Source of the DNA: Paracidovorax wautersii
GTDB lineage: Bacteria > Pseudomonadota > Gammaproteobacteria > Burkholderiales > Burkholderiaceae_C
Assembly (NCBI GenBank): GCA_009912175.1
Contig: WNDQ01000010.1
Coordinates: 1-64,000 of the forward strand
Length of the DNA stretch: 64,000 nucleotides
Reading direction: 5' to 3'
Each line of letters opens with the position of its first letter. The stretch's first letter is position 1. The notes below the pieces were generated by a model. That model saw nothing but the letters and a program-made list of their open reading frames with translations. It was not told the DNA's origin and ran no database searches. Made by a program: the position numbers and the translations under genes. Below, piece by piece: positions 8,585-17,177 of this stretch.

Positions 8585-9450
8585 TCAAAGCGCTCCCAGC
8601 GTTCGCCGAACAGTCCGCGCGGACGCACCAGCAGGATGAGGACCATCAGCACGTACATGGCCGCGGCCGAGGCTTCGGGGAAAAATTGCACCGTGAGCGC
8701 GGTGACCAGGCCCCCCAGCAGGCCGGCCACCACGGCGCCGGGGTAGGAGCCCAGGCCGCCGATGGTGACGATCACGAAGGCCGGCATGATGGCGGCGGTG
8801 GCCATGGTGGGCGTGACCGTCTGCAGGGGCGCCGCCAGCATGCCGGCGGCGCCGGCCAGGAAGCAGCCCAGGCCAAAGGCGCCCGTGAGCACGCGCGGCA
8901 GGTTGATGCCCAGCAGCCCCACCATTTCCGGGTCGCGGCTGCCGGCGCGCAGGATGCGGCCGAAGGGCGTGAACTTGAAGAAGGCCCACAGCGCCACCAG
9001 CAGTACCACGGTGGCCACCAACACCGCCAGACGGTACTTCGTCAGCAGGATGGGGCCGTATTCGATGAAGCCGCTGAACACCGGTGGCGGACTGAACGGC
9101 AGCCCCCCCGCGCCCCAGACCAGGCGGATCAGCGAGATCATCAGCAGCGACAGCGCAAAAGTCAGGATCAGGCCCAGCAACGGCTCCTGGCCGTACAGGC
9201 GCCGGATGAGCAGCCATTCGACCCCCATGCCGACCAGTGCGACCAGCACGGGCGCGAAAACCACGGCGTACCAGCCGAATTCCGACTGCAGCGTGAGCGC
9301 GAAATAGGCGCCCAGCGCAAAAAAGGCCCCGTGCGCGAAGTTGACCACGCCCAGCATGCCGAAAATGATGGACAGGCCGGTGGCAATCAACACGTACAGG
9401 AAGCCGAGTACCAGGCCGTTGACGGCCTGGGACAGGATGAGATCGAGCAT
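8581..9450 (-). CDS. Branched-chain-type ABC transporter permease (LivH-like)
   Basis: The 289-residue protein starts MLDLILSQAVNGLVLG and has about eight hydrophobic segments, the conserved GVVNFAHGAFFALGAY block and the GSRDPEMVGLLGIN cytoplasmic coupling loop of LivH proteins. The ATG at 9450 fits the family start; sequence upstream in frame belongs to another gene in a different frame. It overlaps the fused LivM-G-F gene by 4 bp, so both permease halves are made together. A 100-bp spacer with a strong hairpin separates it from the binding-protein gene. Confidence 0.92.
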   Translation of the reverse strand: MLDLILSQAVNGLVLGFLYVLIATGLSIIFGMLGVVNFAHGAFFALGAYFALTLQSEFGWYAVVFAPVLVALVGMGVEWLLIRRLYGQEPLLGLILTFALSLLMISLIRLVWGAGGLPFSPPPVFSGFIEYGPILLTKYRLAVLVATVVLLVALWAFFKFTPFGRILRAGSRDPEMVGLLGINLPRVLTGAFGLGCFLAGAAGMLAAPLQTVTPTMATAAIMPAFVIVTIGGLGSYPGAVVAGLLGGLVTALTVQFFPEASAAAMYVLMVLILLVRPRGLFGERWERFE

Positions 9451-9477
9451 CTCCAACCCCTCGAAGAACAAGTAAGG

Positions 9478-9505
9478 CCAGACCGCGCCGCGGCGGCGGG
9501 TCTGG
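9478..9505. terminator. Hairpin between binding-protein and LivH-like genes
   Basis: The arms CCAGACC (9478-9484) and GGTCTGG (9499-9505) pair perfectly, and the inner bases CGCCG/CGGCG extend the stem to about 12 bp with one bulge and a 3-nt loop. In the direction of transcription (minus strand) it follows the substrate-binding protein gene. It could be a weak terminator or an mRNA stabiliser that keeps binding-protein levels above permease levels. There is no long U tract, so full termination is doubtful. Confidence 0.5.
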
Positions 9506-9550
9506 AGGCAGGTCAGGACGACGGCAGCCAGGGCGCCGCGGCCACATCCA

Positions 9551-10799
9551 TCAGCGCGGCTCCATGCGGCAACCGATCTCCTGCGGCGTGCCATACAGCG
9601 CGTCGAGCTGCGCGGAATTGCCCGGCGCGGTCGCGACCACGTCCAGCCAGTCCCATGGGTCGGTGATCTTGTCCTTGACCTTGAGCACCAGGGTCTTGCG
9701 CAGCATCTGGTGGTCCCACTGGCGGTAGTAGGCGGGCGTACCGCCGTCGTCGATGCGCACGGCTTCCAGGGCGCCCGCGATATCGCCGCCCTTGACATGC
9801 CTGGCCTGCTCGATGGCGGCGATCAGCATGCGCATCGAGAACCAGCCCAGCCAGACTTTGTCGGCGGGCGGGCGCTTGTACTTCGCGGATAGGCCTGGAT
9901 GAAGGCCTTGTCGGCCGCCGGGTTGTCGGGCGAGCTGAAGTGCCAGGGCTTGCCGAAATAGCCGGTGACCGCCTCGGGGCTGATCGCCCACAGGTCGGCG
10001 TCGCCGATGATGGGACAGGCGATGGGGATGCGGCCCTTCATGCCCATCTCGGCGTACTGCTTGAGGAAGGTCGACAGGTCGCCGCCAGGCAGGCCGGCCA
10101 CGATGACATCGGGCTTGGCCTGACGCAGCTTGAGGATGAAGGAGCTGAAGTCGGTCGTGCCCAGCGGCGTGGCGTCCTGGCTCTGCACCGCGCCGCCGCC
10201 CTCCTTGAGCAGGCCGCTCATGGACGTCTGGATGTCCTGCCCGAAAGCGTAGTTGGCGGTCAGGAAGGACCACTTCTTGCCGATCTTGAGCAGCTCGGGC
10301 GCCATGGCGCGGCTGGCGACCAGCGTAGTAGTCAGCGTGCGAAAGGTGTAGGGGTTGCACTCCGCGCCCGTCAGCTCGCGGGCCGCCGCGTTGGGCGAGA
10401 TGTAGGGCACCTTGGCGCGCCGCGCCACCGAGGCCATGGCCAGCGAGGTGGCGCTGTTGGTGCCGCCAAGCACGGCCACCACCTTGTCCTCGTCGACCAG
10501 CTTCTGCATGTTCTGCTGGGCCGACTGTGGATTGGGCTCGTCGTACCAGACCAGTTCCACCGGCCGCCCCAGCAGCTTGTTGCCGACGGCCTCGAGCGCC
10601 ATGCGCGCCCCCGACACCAGTTGCTCGCCCTGCACCGTCCAGGTGCCCTGCTTGGCGAACACCAGGTCGATCTTGATCGGCCCTGCGCACGCACGAGCGC
10701 CGGCATGCCCAGCGACAGGGCCATGCCGCCCGCCACGGTTCTGGCCGCGTTGCCCAGCATCCTGCGCCGCCCGTCGTCAAATACCTTGTCACTTTTCAT
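9551..10799 (-). pseudogene. Branched-chain-type ABC transporter substrate-binding protein, two frameshifts
   Basis: The gene runs from ATG 10799 (MKSDKVFDDGRRRML, a Tat-like twin-arginine signal ending near PALVRAQG) to TGA 9551-9553, about 415 codons, the usual LivK size. The signal frame breaks near 10679-10684, where GGCCG would need one more base to read into PIKIDLVF. The central part (KQGTWTVQGEQL, VVAVLGGTNSATSLA, TFRTLTTTLVASRAMAPELL) is open until about 9884-9888, where another single-base loss occurs before KYKRPPADKVWLGWFS. The last part is intact in a third frame. The conservation of all three parts suggests either sequencing errors or very recent decay. It should serve the LivH/LivM-G-F transporter. 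Confidence 0.85.
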
Positions 10800-10924
10800 A
10801 GCGTTGTCTCCGTATGTCGGTGGTTCATCTTGCGGAACTTCAGAAAGCCATCCCCGGGGCGACAAGACCCTGTGGGACGGGTTTCGCAGCGCATCCTACA
10901 TAAAACTGGAACAACGTTTAACTA

Positions 10925-10957
10925 TTGAATATCTTTTGATTTAGGGATACTATTCAA
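10925..10957. promoter_or_regulatory. Candidate operator in the divergent promoter region
   Basis: The 223-bp gap between the left operon and the Gfo/Idh gene is much more AT-rich than its surroundings. It contains a perfect inverted repeat TTGAATA (10925-10931) and TATTCAA (10951-10957) with 19 bp between the arms. The position suits a regulator acting on both operons, and the IclR-type protein encoded at 12145 is the natural candidate. Binding is inferred only; 7-bp arms can arise by chance in AT-rich DNA. Confidence 0.4.
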
Positions 10958-11022
10958 ACATTCCAACACGCAAGGCCGATGCGCCCTGACGTCCTTGCAA
11001 GGACCACCTGGAGACAACCCAC

Positions 11023-12084
11023 ATGAGCACCCCCACCGCTTCCAAGGCTGCCCGCCCCCGCCTGGCCGTCATCGGCGCCGGCGCCATCGGCCGTCTGCGC
11101 ATCGACCGCATGGGCCAGCGTGACGATCTGGCGCTGGCCGCCGTGGTCGAGCCATCGGACAGCGGCCGCGCCTGGGCCCAGGCACTGGGCGTGCCGGTGT
11201 ATGCCGACCCTGAAACCATGCTGGAGGCCGTTCGGCCGGACGGCGCCATCGTCGCCACACCCAACGACATGCACGTCGACGTCGCCATCGCCTGCCTGCG
11301 GCGCGGGGTGGCCGCGCTGGTCGAAAAACCCGTGGCCGACACGCTGGACGACGCCCGGCGCCTGCTGGCCGCCGAGCGCGAGCACGGCCGGCCCGTACTG
11401 ATCGGCCATCACCGCCGGCACAACCCCATCCTGCGGCGCGCCCGCGAGATCGTCGCCAGCGGCCGCCTGGGCCGGCTGCTCAGCGCCACCGCGCTGGCCA
11501 CGTTCCTCAAGCCCGACGCCTACTTCGACATGGCCTGGCGCCGCCAGGAAGGCGGCGGCCCGATCCTGATCAATCTGATCCACGACATCGACCTTCTGCG
11601 TTTCCTGCTGGGCGACATCGCCAGCATTCAGGCTTTCAGCGCCCATGAGGCGCGCGGCTTCGAGGTGGAAGACACGGCCGCGGCCCTGCTGCGCTTCAAG
11701 AGCGGCGCCCTGGCCACGCTGTCGGTCTCGGACGCCACCACCGCCCCCTGGAACTGGGATCCCAGCGGCGAGGCCGCGCACTACCCGCGCCAGCACATCA
11801 ACTCGCACTACATCAGCGGCACGCAGGGCTCGCTGACGCTGCCGCTGCTGGAGATCTGGACCTATGCGGGCGCGCGCGGCTGACACGAGCCGCTCACACA
11901 GGAGCGCAGCACCCCGCACCAGGGCGACCCCTACCACGCGCAGCTGCGCCATTTCCGCGCGCTCATCACGGGCGAGGAAAGCGAGCCCGTGTGCAGCGTG
12001 CAGGACGCGCTGCACACGCTCGAAGCCACGCTGGCCGTGCGCCAGGCGGCGCGCACGGGGCAGACCGTCCATCTGGACGCCTGA
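11023..12084 (+). pseudogene. Gfo/Idh/MocA family oxidoreductase, interrupted by in-frame TGA
   Basis: Residues 1-286 form an NAD(P)-dependent sugar-type oxidoreductase: Rossmann motif IGAGAIGR near residue 14, VATPNDMH, the catalytic EKP motif in LVEKPVADT, and a C-terminal half with HDIDLLRFLLGDI. At 11881-11883 a TGA stops the frame after YAGARG. The same frame then stays open as HEPLTQERST...GDPYHAQLRHFRALITGEES to TGA 12082-12084, which is the normal family C terminus. A TGG-to-TGA change would explain this. It is the first gene of the right operon, divergent from the transporter, and probably oxidises a polyol or cyclitol-like substrate. The C-terminal helix lost is needed for folding in this family. 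Confidence 0.85.
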
Positions 12085-12144
12085 GCGGCCAGGCCCCGCG
12101 AATCCGGTACGCTCAAGTGGACATCACTTGAATCGCTCCTGACC

Positions 12145-12957
12145 ATGAACGGAATTCTCGACCGCACCCTCGGCATCCTGGAACTGCTGGCCGCCCATGT
12201 GGAAGGCCTGCCGCTGGCCGCCATCGCCGACCGCACCAACACGCCGCGCAGCGCCGTGCATCGGCTGCTGGCCGACCTGATGCGCCACGGCTACGTGCGC
12301 CAGGTGCGCGAGCAGGGCGACTACGTGCTGACCACCAAACTGGTCTCCATGGGCCTGACCTTCCTGAGCAACTCGGGCATCATCGACATCGCCCAGCCGC
12401 TGCTCGACCGGCTGGCGCAGGCCTCGGGCGAACTGGTACGCCTGTCGGTGATCGACGGCGAACGCCTGACCTGGGTGGCGCGGGCGCAGGGCGCGCGGCG
12501 CGGCCTGCGCTACGACCCCGACATGGGGCAGGACGCCAAGTTCTCCTGCTCGGCCTCGGGCTGGGCCTGGCTGTCCACCCTCAGTGACGAGAAGGCGCTG
12601 GAGCTGGTCGGCCGCCAGGGCTTCGGCAGCCGCGAGGAATTCGGCCCCAACGCTCCAGCCACCGTCACCGAACTGCTCGAACAGCTGCGCCAGACCCGCG
12701 CGCGGGGCTTCGCCGTCACAGTCGAGACCTTCACGCCAGGCATGACCGCCATGGCCGCCCCGGTGCGCCGCGCCGGGCAGGAAGCCATCGGCTGCATCAG
12801 CGTGGCCGGTCCGGCCTTCCGTTTCACCGAGCAGCGCATGCTGGCCCTGGGCGACGAGCTCATGGCCGTGGCCGCCGAACTGGCGGCCATCAGCGGCTCC
12901 TCGCCCCTGTTCTATGCCCCCGCCCGAGATCGACAGCACGTGATCGTCTCGACCTGA
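12145..12957 (+). CDS. IclR family transcriptional regulator
   Basis: The 270-residue protein has the two IclR domains: an N-terminal winged helix (about 1-65; RTLGILELLAAHVEGLPLAAIADRT, SAVHRLLADLMRHGYV) and a C-terminal GAF-like effector domain with LSVIDGERLTWVARAQG, ASGWAWLS and the FTPGMTAMAAPV block. IclR proteins commonly control aromatic and alicyclic acid catabolism in Burkholderiales. It sits between the oxidoreductase and flavoprotein genes of the right operon, so it most likely controls both divergent operons through the intergenic region near 10.9 kb. The effector cannot be read from sequence. Confidence 0.92.
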   Translation: MNGILDRTLGILELLAAHVEGLPLAAIADRTNTPRSAVHRLLADLMRHGYVRQVREQGDYVLTTKLVSMGLTFLSNSGIIDIAQPLLDRLAQASGELVRLSVIDGERLTWVARAQGARRGLRYDPDMGQDAKFSCSASGWAWLSTLSDEKALELVGRQGFGSREEFGPNAPATVTELLEQLRQTRARGFAVTVETFTPGMTAMAAPVRRAGQEAIGCISVAGPAFRFTEQRMLALGDELMAVAAELAAISGSSPLFYAPARDRQHVIVST

Positions 12958-12967
12958 CTCCAACGCC

Positions 12968-14722
12968 ATGAACGCCCCCTCCACGCCCTGTCCTCCTCAA
13001 GATCTGCTTTGTGATGTGCTCGTGATCGGCGCCGGCGCCGGTGGCCTGGCCACCGCCGTGACGGCAGCCACGCTGGGACTGGATGTGGTGGTGATCGAAA
13101 AAGACGCCGTCTACGGCGGCACAACTGCCTGGTCCGGCGGCTGGATGTGGATCCCGCGCAATCCGCTCGCCCAGCGCGCCGGCATCCATGAGGATCCGTC
13201 AGCGCCCCGTGCCTACCTGCGCCAGGAAATCGGCGAGCACTACAGCGAAGCGCACATCGAGGCGTTCCTGGCGCAAGGGCCGGCGATGGTCGAGTTCTTC
13301 GAGCGCTACACCGCGGTGCAATTCATCGACGGCAACGCCGTCCCCGATTTCCACGGCCGCACGCCGCATGCCGCGCTGGGAGGCCGCTCGGTGAGCGTGC
13401 AACCCTTCGACGCACGCGAACTCGGCGTCGAGTTCGCGCGGCTGCGGCCGCCGCTGGACCTGACCACGCTGTGGGGCATGGGCATCGCCTCGGGTGCCGA
13501 ACTCCGGCATTTCCTGCGCGCCCTGTGTTCGTTCCCTTCGTTCGCCTATGTCGCGCGACGCGTGTTGCGCCACGGCCTCGACCTGCTGCTGCATGGGCGC
13601 GGCATGCGACTGGTCAACGGCAACGCGCTCGCGGCGCGGCTGGCCAAGTCCGCCTTCGACGCCGGCGTTCGCATCCTGACATCGCATCCCGCCCGGCGCC
13701 TGATCGCGCAGGACGGCCGCATCGCTGGCGCCGTGGCGGCCACGCCCTCGGGCGACATCACGATCCGTGCGCGCCGCGCCGTGGTCCTGGCCTGCGGCGG
13801 CTTTCCGCACGACGTGGCGCGCAAACAGGCCCTGTTCTCGCACGCCCCCACCGGCCGCGAGCACTGGTCGGCCGCCGTGCCCTCCAACACCGGCGATGGG
13901 CTGCGCCTGGGCGAGGCCGTGGGCGCGCGCCTGGAAACCCGGACCGCCAGCCACGGCGCCTGGGCCCCGGTTTCACTGGTGCCGCGCACCGACGGCAGCA
14001 CCACCGCCTACCCTCACCTCATCGAGCGCGCCAAGCCTGGCGTCATCGCCGTCACCCCGCGCGGCCAGCGTTTCGTCAACGAGGCGGACTCCTACTACGA
14101 CTTCATGGACGCGCTGCTCAAGACCGTGGCGCCCGGCCAGCCCGTGCATGCCTGGCTGGTCTGCGACCATCCGTTCATCCGGCGCTACGGCCTGGGCGCC
14201 GCCAAACCCGCGCCCCTGCCCCTGGGCTCGCTGGTGCGCTCAGGCTACCTGCGGCGCGCCGACAGCATCGCCGCCCTGGCCCGCCAGTGCGGCATCGACG
14301 CGGCGGCCCTCGAAGCCACCGTGGCGCAATACAACCAGCACGCCCGCGCCGGCCGCGATCCGCTGTTCGCCAAGGGCGAAACCGCCTACAACCGCGTGCA
14401 GGGCGACGCGCAGCACCAGCCCAACCCCTGCATGGCGCCGATCGAGCACGGCCCCTTCTATGCCGTCAAGATCGTCCCGGGCAGCCTGGGCACCTTCACC
14501 GGCCTGCGCACCGACGCCAGTGCGCGCGTGCTCGACGCGCAAGGCCAGCCCATCGCGGGCCTCTACGCCTGCGGCAACGACATGCACAGCGTGATGGGCG
14601 GCCGCTATCCCAGCGGCGGCATCACGCTCGGCCCGGCCATGACCTTCGGCTACATCGCCGGACACCACATCGCCGGCGTGCCGCGGCAATCGCAGCCGCC
14701 GGCCTATCCCGAGGCGGCATGA
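12968..14722 (+). CDS. FAD-dependent dehydrogenase, paralogue of the one at 1683-3482
   Basis: A 584-residue flavoprotein with FAD motif GAGAGG (21-26), VIEKDAVYGGTTAWSGG and a C-terminal block ACGNDMHSVMGG followed by YPSGGITLG (547-555). It belongs to the same ketosteroid-dehydrogenase/fumarate-reductase group as the left-operon protein. The two differ in the last motif (YPSGG here, YPGPG there), so they are diverged paralogues, not a recent duplication. It starts 10 bp after the IclR gene. Two such dehydrogenases in one locus suggest two successive desaturations of a ring or of two related substrates; this is inference. Confidence 0.87.
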   Translation: MNAPSTPCPPQDLLCDVLVIGAGAGGLATAVTAATLGLDVVVIEKDAVYGGTTAWSGGWMWIPRNPLAQRAGIHEDPSAPRAYLRQEIGEHYSEAHIEAFLAQGPAMVEFFERYTAVQFIDGNAVPDFHGRTPHAALGGRSVSVQPFDARELGVEFARLRPPLDLTTLWGMGIASGAELRHFLRALCSFPSFAYVARRVLRHGLDLLLHGRGMRLVNGNALAARLAKSAFDAGVRILTSHPARRLIAQDGRIAGAVAATPSGDITIRARRAVVLACGGFPHDVARKQALFSHAPTGREHWSAAVPSNTGDGLRLGEAVGARLETRTASHGAWAPVSLVPRTDGSTTAYPHLIERAKPGVIAVTPRGQRFVNEADSYYDFMDALLKTVAPGQPVHAWLVCDHPFIRRYGLGAAKPAPLPLGSLVRSGYLRRADSIAALARQCGIDAAALEATVAQYNQHARAGRDPLFAKGETAYNRVQGDAQHQPNPCMAPIEHGPFYAVKIVPGSLGTFTGLRTDASARVLDAQGQPIAGLYACGNDMHSVMGGRYPSGGITLGPAMTFGYIAGHHIAGVPRQSQPPAYPEAA

Positions 14723-14805
14723 ACGCAGCGCCGGGCGGCCCCAAACCAGCACCCGCCACATCCTCCTTCCGTTTTCCCTTTTGCATCCAGACACAGGAGC
14801 CCAAC

Positions 14806-15427
14806 ATGTTCTTCGAACTTGCCACCCTGACCGTGCGATTCGGCACGGCACCCAAGGCCAGCGCCGCGATCCAGGCCTACTGCGAAGCCCCGGAGGCCGG
14901 CGGCACGCTGTACGGCGTGTGGTTCTCCGATATCGGCGATCTCAACCAGATCGCCGTGCTGCGCGGCTTCGACACGCTCGAGGCACTGTATGCCGAGCGC
15001 GAGCGCGGCCTGCGCAGCGCCGATCCTTTCGGCTGCGCCGAATTGGCCACGGCCCTCGAATGGCACAGCTACAAGGGCTTCGACTGGCTGCCCGCGCCCA
15101 CGCCGGGCCACCATGGCGCCATCTACGAAATCCGTACGTAGTACCTACGACTTCAAGACCGGCGGCCTGCCTCATACGCTCGACAAATGGGAACAGGCAC
15201 TGCCCGCGCGTCAGCAGGTCTCGCCCTGCCTGGTCGCCATGTACGCGCTCGATGGCCGGCCGCGCTTCACCCAGATCTGGCCCTATGCCAGCCTCGACGC
15301 CCGTTCGGCCGCGCGCGCCACCGCCGTCCAGCAAGGGATCTGGCCGCCCAAGGGTGGCCCCGACTGGCTCACGCCCACCATGCATTCGCAAGTGTTCGTG
15401 CCGACCGCGGTTTCGCCCCTGAAATAA
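14806..15427 (+). pseudogene. NIPSNAP family protein, frameshifted between two domains
   Basis: A good ribosome site (AGGAG, 14795-14799) precedes ATG 14806. The first part (MFFELATLTVRFGTAPKASA through YEIRT) is a ferredoxin-like NIPSNAP domain and stops at TAG 15139-15141. The next frame continues at once with STYDFKTGGLPHTLDKWEQALPAR and ends at TAA 15425-15427; EIRTY followed by a P/H-rich helix is the classic start of a second NIPSNAP domain. One protein of about 205 residues with two domains is therefore expected, split by a short insertion around 15139-15142 (GTAC/GTAG repeats). NIPSNAP-type proteins accompany many catabolic operons, but no reaction is known for this group. Confidence 0.75.
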
Positions 15428-15452
15428 GCCCCACACTCGAGAGGACTCCGTC

Positions 15453-16283
15453 ATGGCGACTCTGGAAAAGCGCGCCTATTCGCTGGCGCAACTGACCGTG
15501 CTGGCGCTCGCGCCGCCGCAGATCGTGGCCGTGGCCGCCCAAGCCGGCTACAGCCATGCAGGCATCCGGCTGCTGCCCGCCGCGCCGGGCACCACCGCCT
15601 ACCCGCTGATGGACGACGCAGCGCAGCTGCGCGAAACACTGGCCGTGATCCGCGACACCGGTGTGCAGGTGTTCGACCTCGAGATCATCCGCATCAACGA
15701 ACACTTCCGTGCCAGCGACTACGCCGCCTTCTTCGAGGTCGGCCAGCGCCTGGGCGCCCAGGCCGTGCTGGTCGGCTGCGACGACCCCGATCACGCGCGC
15801 CTGGGCCAGTCCTACGCGGCGCTGTGCGAGGCCGCCCGCCCCTACGGACTGACCGCCGACCTGGAATTCATGCCCTGGACGACCGTCAAGAACGCGGCGC
15901 AGGTCGTGGCCGTCCTGGAGGCCGCTGGACGCCCCGCCAACGCGGGCATTCTGGTCGACAGCATCCACTTCGGCCGCTCGCACACCACGCTCGCCGACAT
16001 CCGCGCCCTGCCGCGCCCATGGTTGCACTACGCGCAGATGTGCGACGCCGAGGCTGGCACGCAGTTCAGCGATGCGCAGCTGATCCACACCGCGCGCTGC
16101 GAACGCCTGCTGCCCGGCGAAGGCACGGTGGACCTGCCAGGCCTGTTCGGCGCGCTGCCAGCCGACATCCCGGTCAGCGTCGAAATCCCGCACGAAGTGC
16201 GCGCGCCGCAGCTCGGGTCGCTCGAATGGGCGCGCCAGGCGCTGGCCGCGACCCGCCGGCTGCTCGAAGGCACGCCCGCATGA
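15453..16283 (+). CDS. Sugar phosphate isomerase/epimerase-type TIM-barrel protein
   Basis: The 276-residue protein follows the xylose-isomerase-like TIM-barrel pattern: AGYSHAGIRL, VFDLEIIRI, LVGCDDPD, TADLEFMPWT, GILVDSIHFGRS, and SVEIPHEV near the end. The Glu, Asp/His and Glu residues in ADLEF, VDSIHF and VEIPH match the positions of metal ligands in this superfamily. Members include isomerases, epimerases and 3-dehydroshikimate dehydratases. With an AroE-like dehydrogenase in the facing operon, a dehydratase or isomerase step on a dehydroshikimate-like acid is attractive but unproven. The ATG of the next SDR overlaps its stop codon (ATGA). Confidence 0.85.
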   Translation: MATLEKRAYSLAQLTVLALAPPQIVAVAAQAGYSHAGIRLLPAAPGTTAYPLMDDAAQLRETLAVIRDTGVQVFDLEIIRINEHFRASDYAAFFEVGQRLGAQAVLVGCDDPDHARLGQSYAALCEAARPYGLTADLEFMPWTTVKNAAQVVAVLEAAGRPANAGILVDSIHFGRSHTTLADIRALPRPWLHYAQMCDAEAGTQFSDAQLIHTARCERLLPGEGTVDLPGLFGALPADIPVSVEIPHEVRAPQLGSLEWARQALAATRRLLEGTPA

Positions 16284-17077
16284 CGCGGCGGGTGATCGTG
16301 ACAGGCGCGGCCGGCGGCATCGGCAGCGCCATCTGCCTGGCCCTGGCACGCGAGGCTGGAGCACGCGGGCAACCGCTGCACCTGGCCGCCTTCGGGTCGC
16401 GCGCCAGCGCGGCGATGGACGGCCTGCTGGAGCAACTGGCCGCGCTGGGAACCGAGGCCCAAGCCTTCTACGCCGATCTGACGGACCACGCCGCCGCCAC
16501 CGAGGCCGTGCGGCAGGCCATCGCCTGGGCGGGCGGGCTCGACACCCTGGTCTCCAACGCCGGGCAGTCACGCCCGAGCCAACTGGCCACGCTGCCGCTG
16601 GTGGAGTGGGACCGCTGCTTCGCGCTCAACACGCGTGCCACCTGGTCACTGGCGCAGGCCGCGCATGGCGCGCTGGCGGCCTCGCGCGGCAGCATCACGG
16701 CCGTGGCCTCGATGTCGGGACTGCATCCGCATCCGGGCTATGGCGCCTACTCGGCCGCCAAGGCGGCACTCATCATGCTGTGCCAGCAACTGGCCCTGGA
16801 GTGGGGCCGCGACGGCATTCGTGTCAACACCGTCTGCCCCGGGATGATCCGCACGCCGCTGACCGAAGCCGTCTACCTTGACAATGCCGTCAAGGCGCGC
16901 CGCGAGACACTGGTCCCACTGGGACGCATCGGACAGGCGCAAGACATCGCACAAGCGGTGCGCTACCTGGCCAGCGAAGACGCATCCTACGTCACCGGCA
17001 GCAATCTGGTGGTCGACGGCGGCATCGCCAGCAACATGCTGGCGCAGATCCCCGGACGGCCGGACAAGGTCCGCTGA
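16280..17077 (+). CDS. SDR family NAD(P)-dependent oxidoreductase
   Basis: A 265-residue classical SDR with TGAAGGIG (8-15), VSNAG (91-95), the serine region ASMSG and the catalytic Tyr157 and Lys161 (YSAAK). The C-terminal VTGSNLVVDGG is typical of FabG-like enzymes. It overlaps the TIM-barrel gene by 4 bp and ends the right operon; the next gene is convergent, 100 bp away. It is not closely related to the SDR at 4457-5194 beyond the family motifs, so the two probably oxidise different hydroxyls of the same or related substrates. Confidence 0.9.
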   Translation: MTRRVIVTGAAGGIGSAICLALAREAGARGQPLHLAAFGSRASAAMDGLLEQLAALGTEAQAFYADLTDHAAATEAVRQAIAWAGGLDTLVSNAGQSRPSQLATLPLVEWDRCFALNTRATWSLAQAAHGALAASRGSITAVASMSGLHPHPGYGAYSAAKAALIMLCQQLALEWGRDGIRVNTVCPGMIRTPLTEAVYLDNAVKARRETLVPLGRIGQAQDIAQAVRYLASEDASYVTGSNLVVDGGIASNMLAQIPGRPDKVR

Positions 17078-17177
17078 AGGGCGCGGGCCCGGCTCATCCG
17101 GCCGGCCTTCGCCAAGCCCGAAACGATACGCGGCGCGCCCCTGGAAAGAACGGGGCCGCCGCCCTCGCGCGCAGACT

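Noticed and set aside
6002-8746. A 914-codon open frame on the plus strand
   Set aside because: It is antisense to the Liv fusion gene; its composition is His/Gln/Arg-rich with no recognisable domain, the usual result of GC-rich codon bias on the opposite strand.
17078-17177. Terminator between the convergent SDR and permease genes
   Set aside because: The gap is GC-rich with partial repeats (CCGG, GGCC) but no clean stem followed by a U tract.
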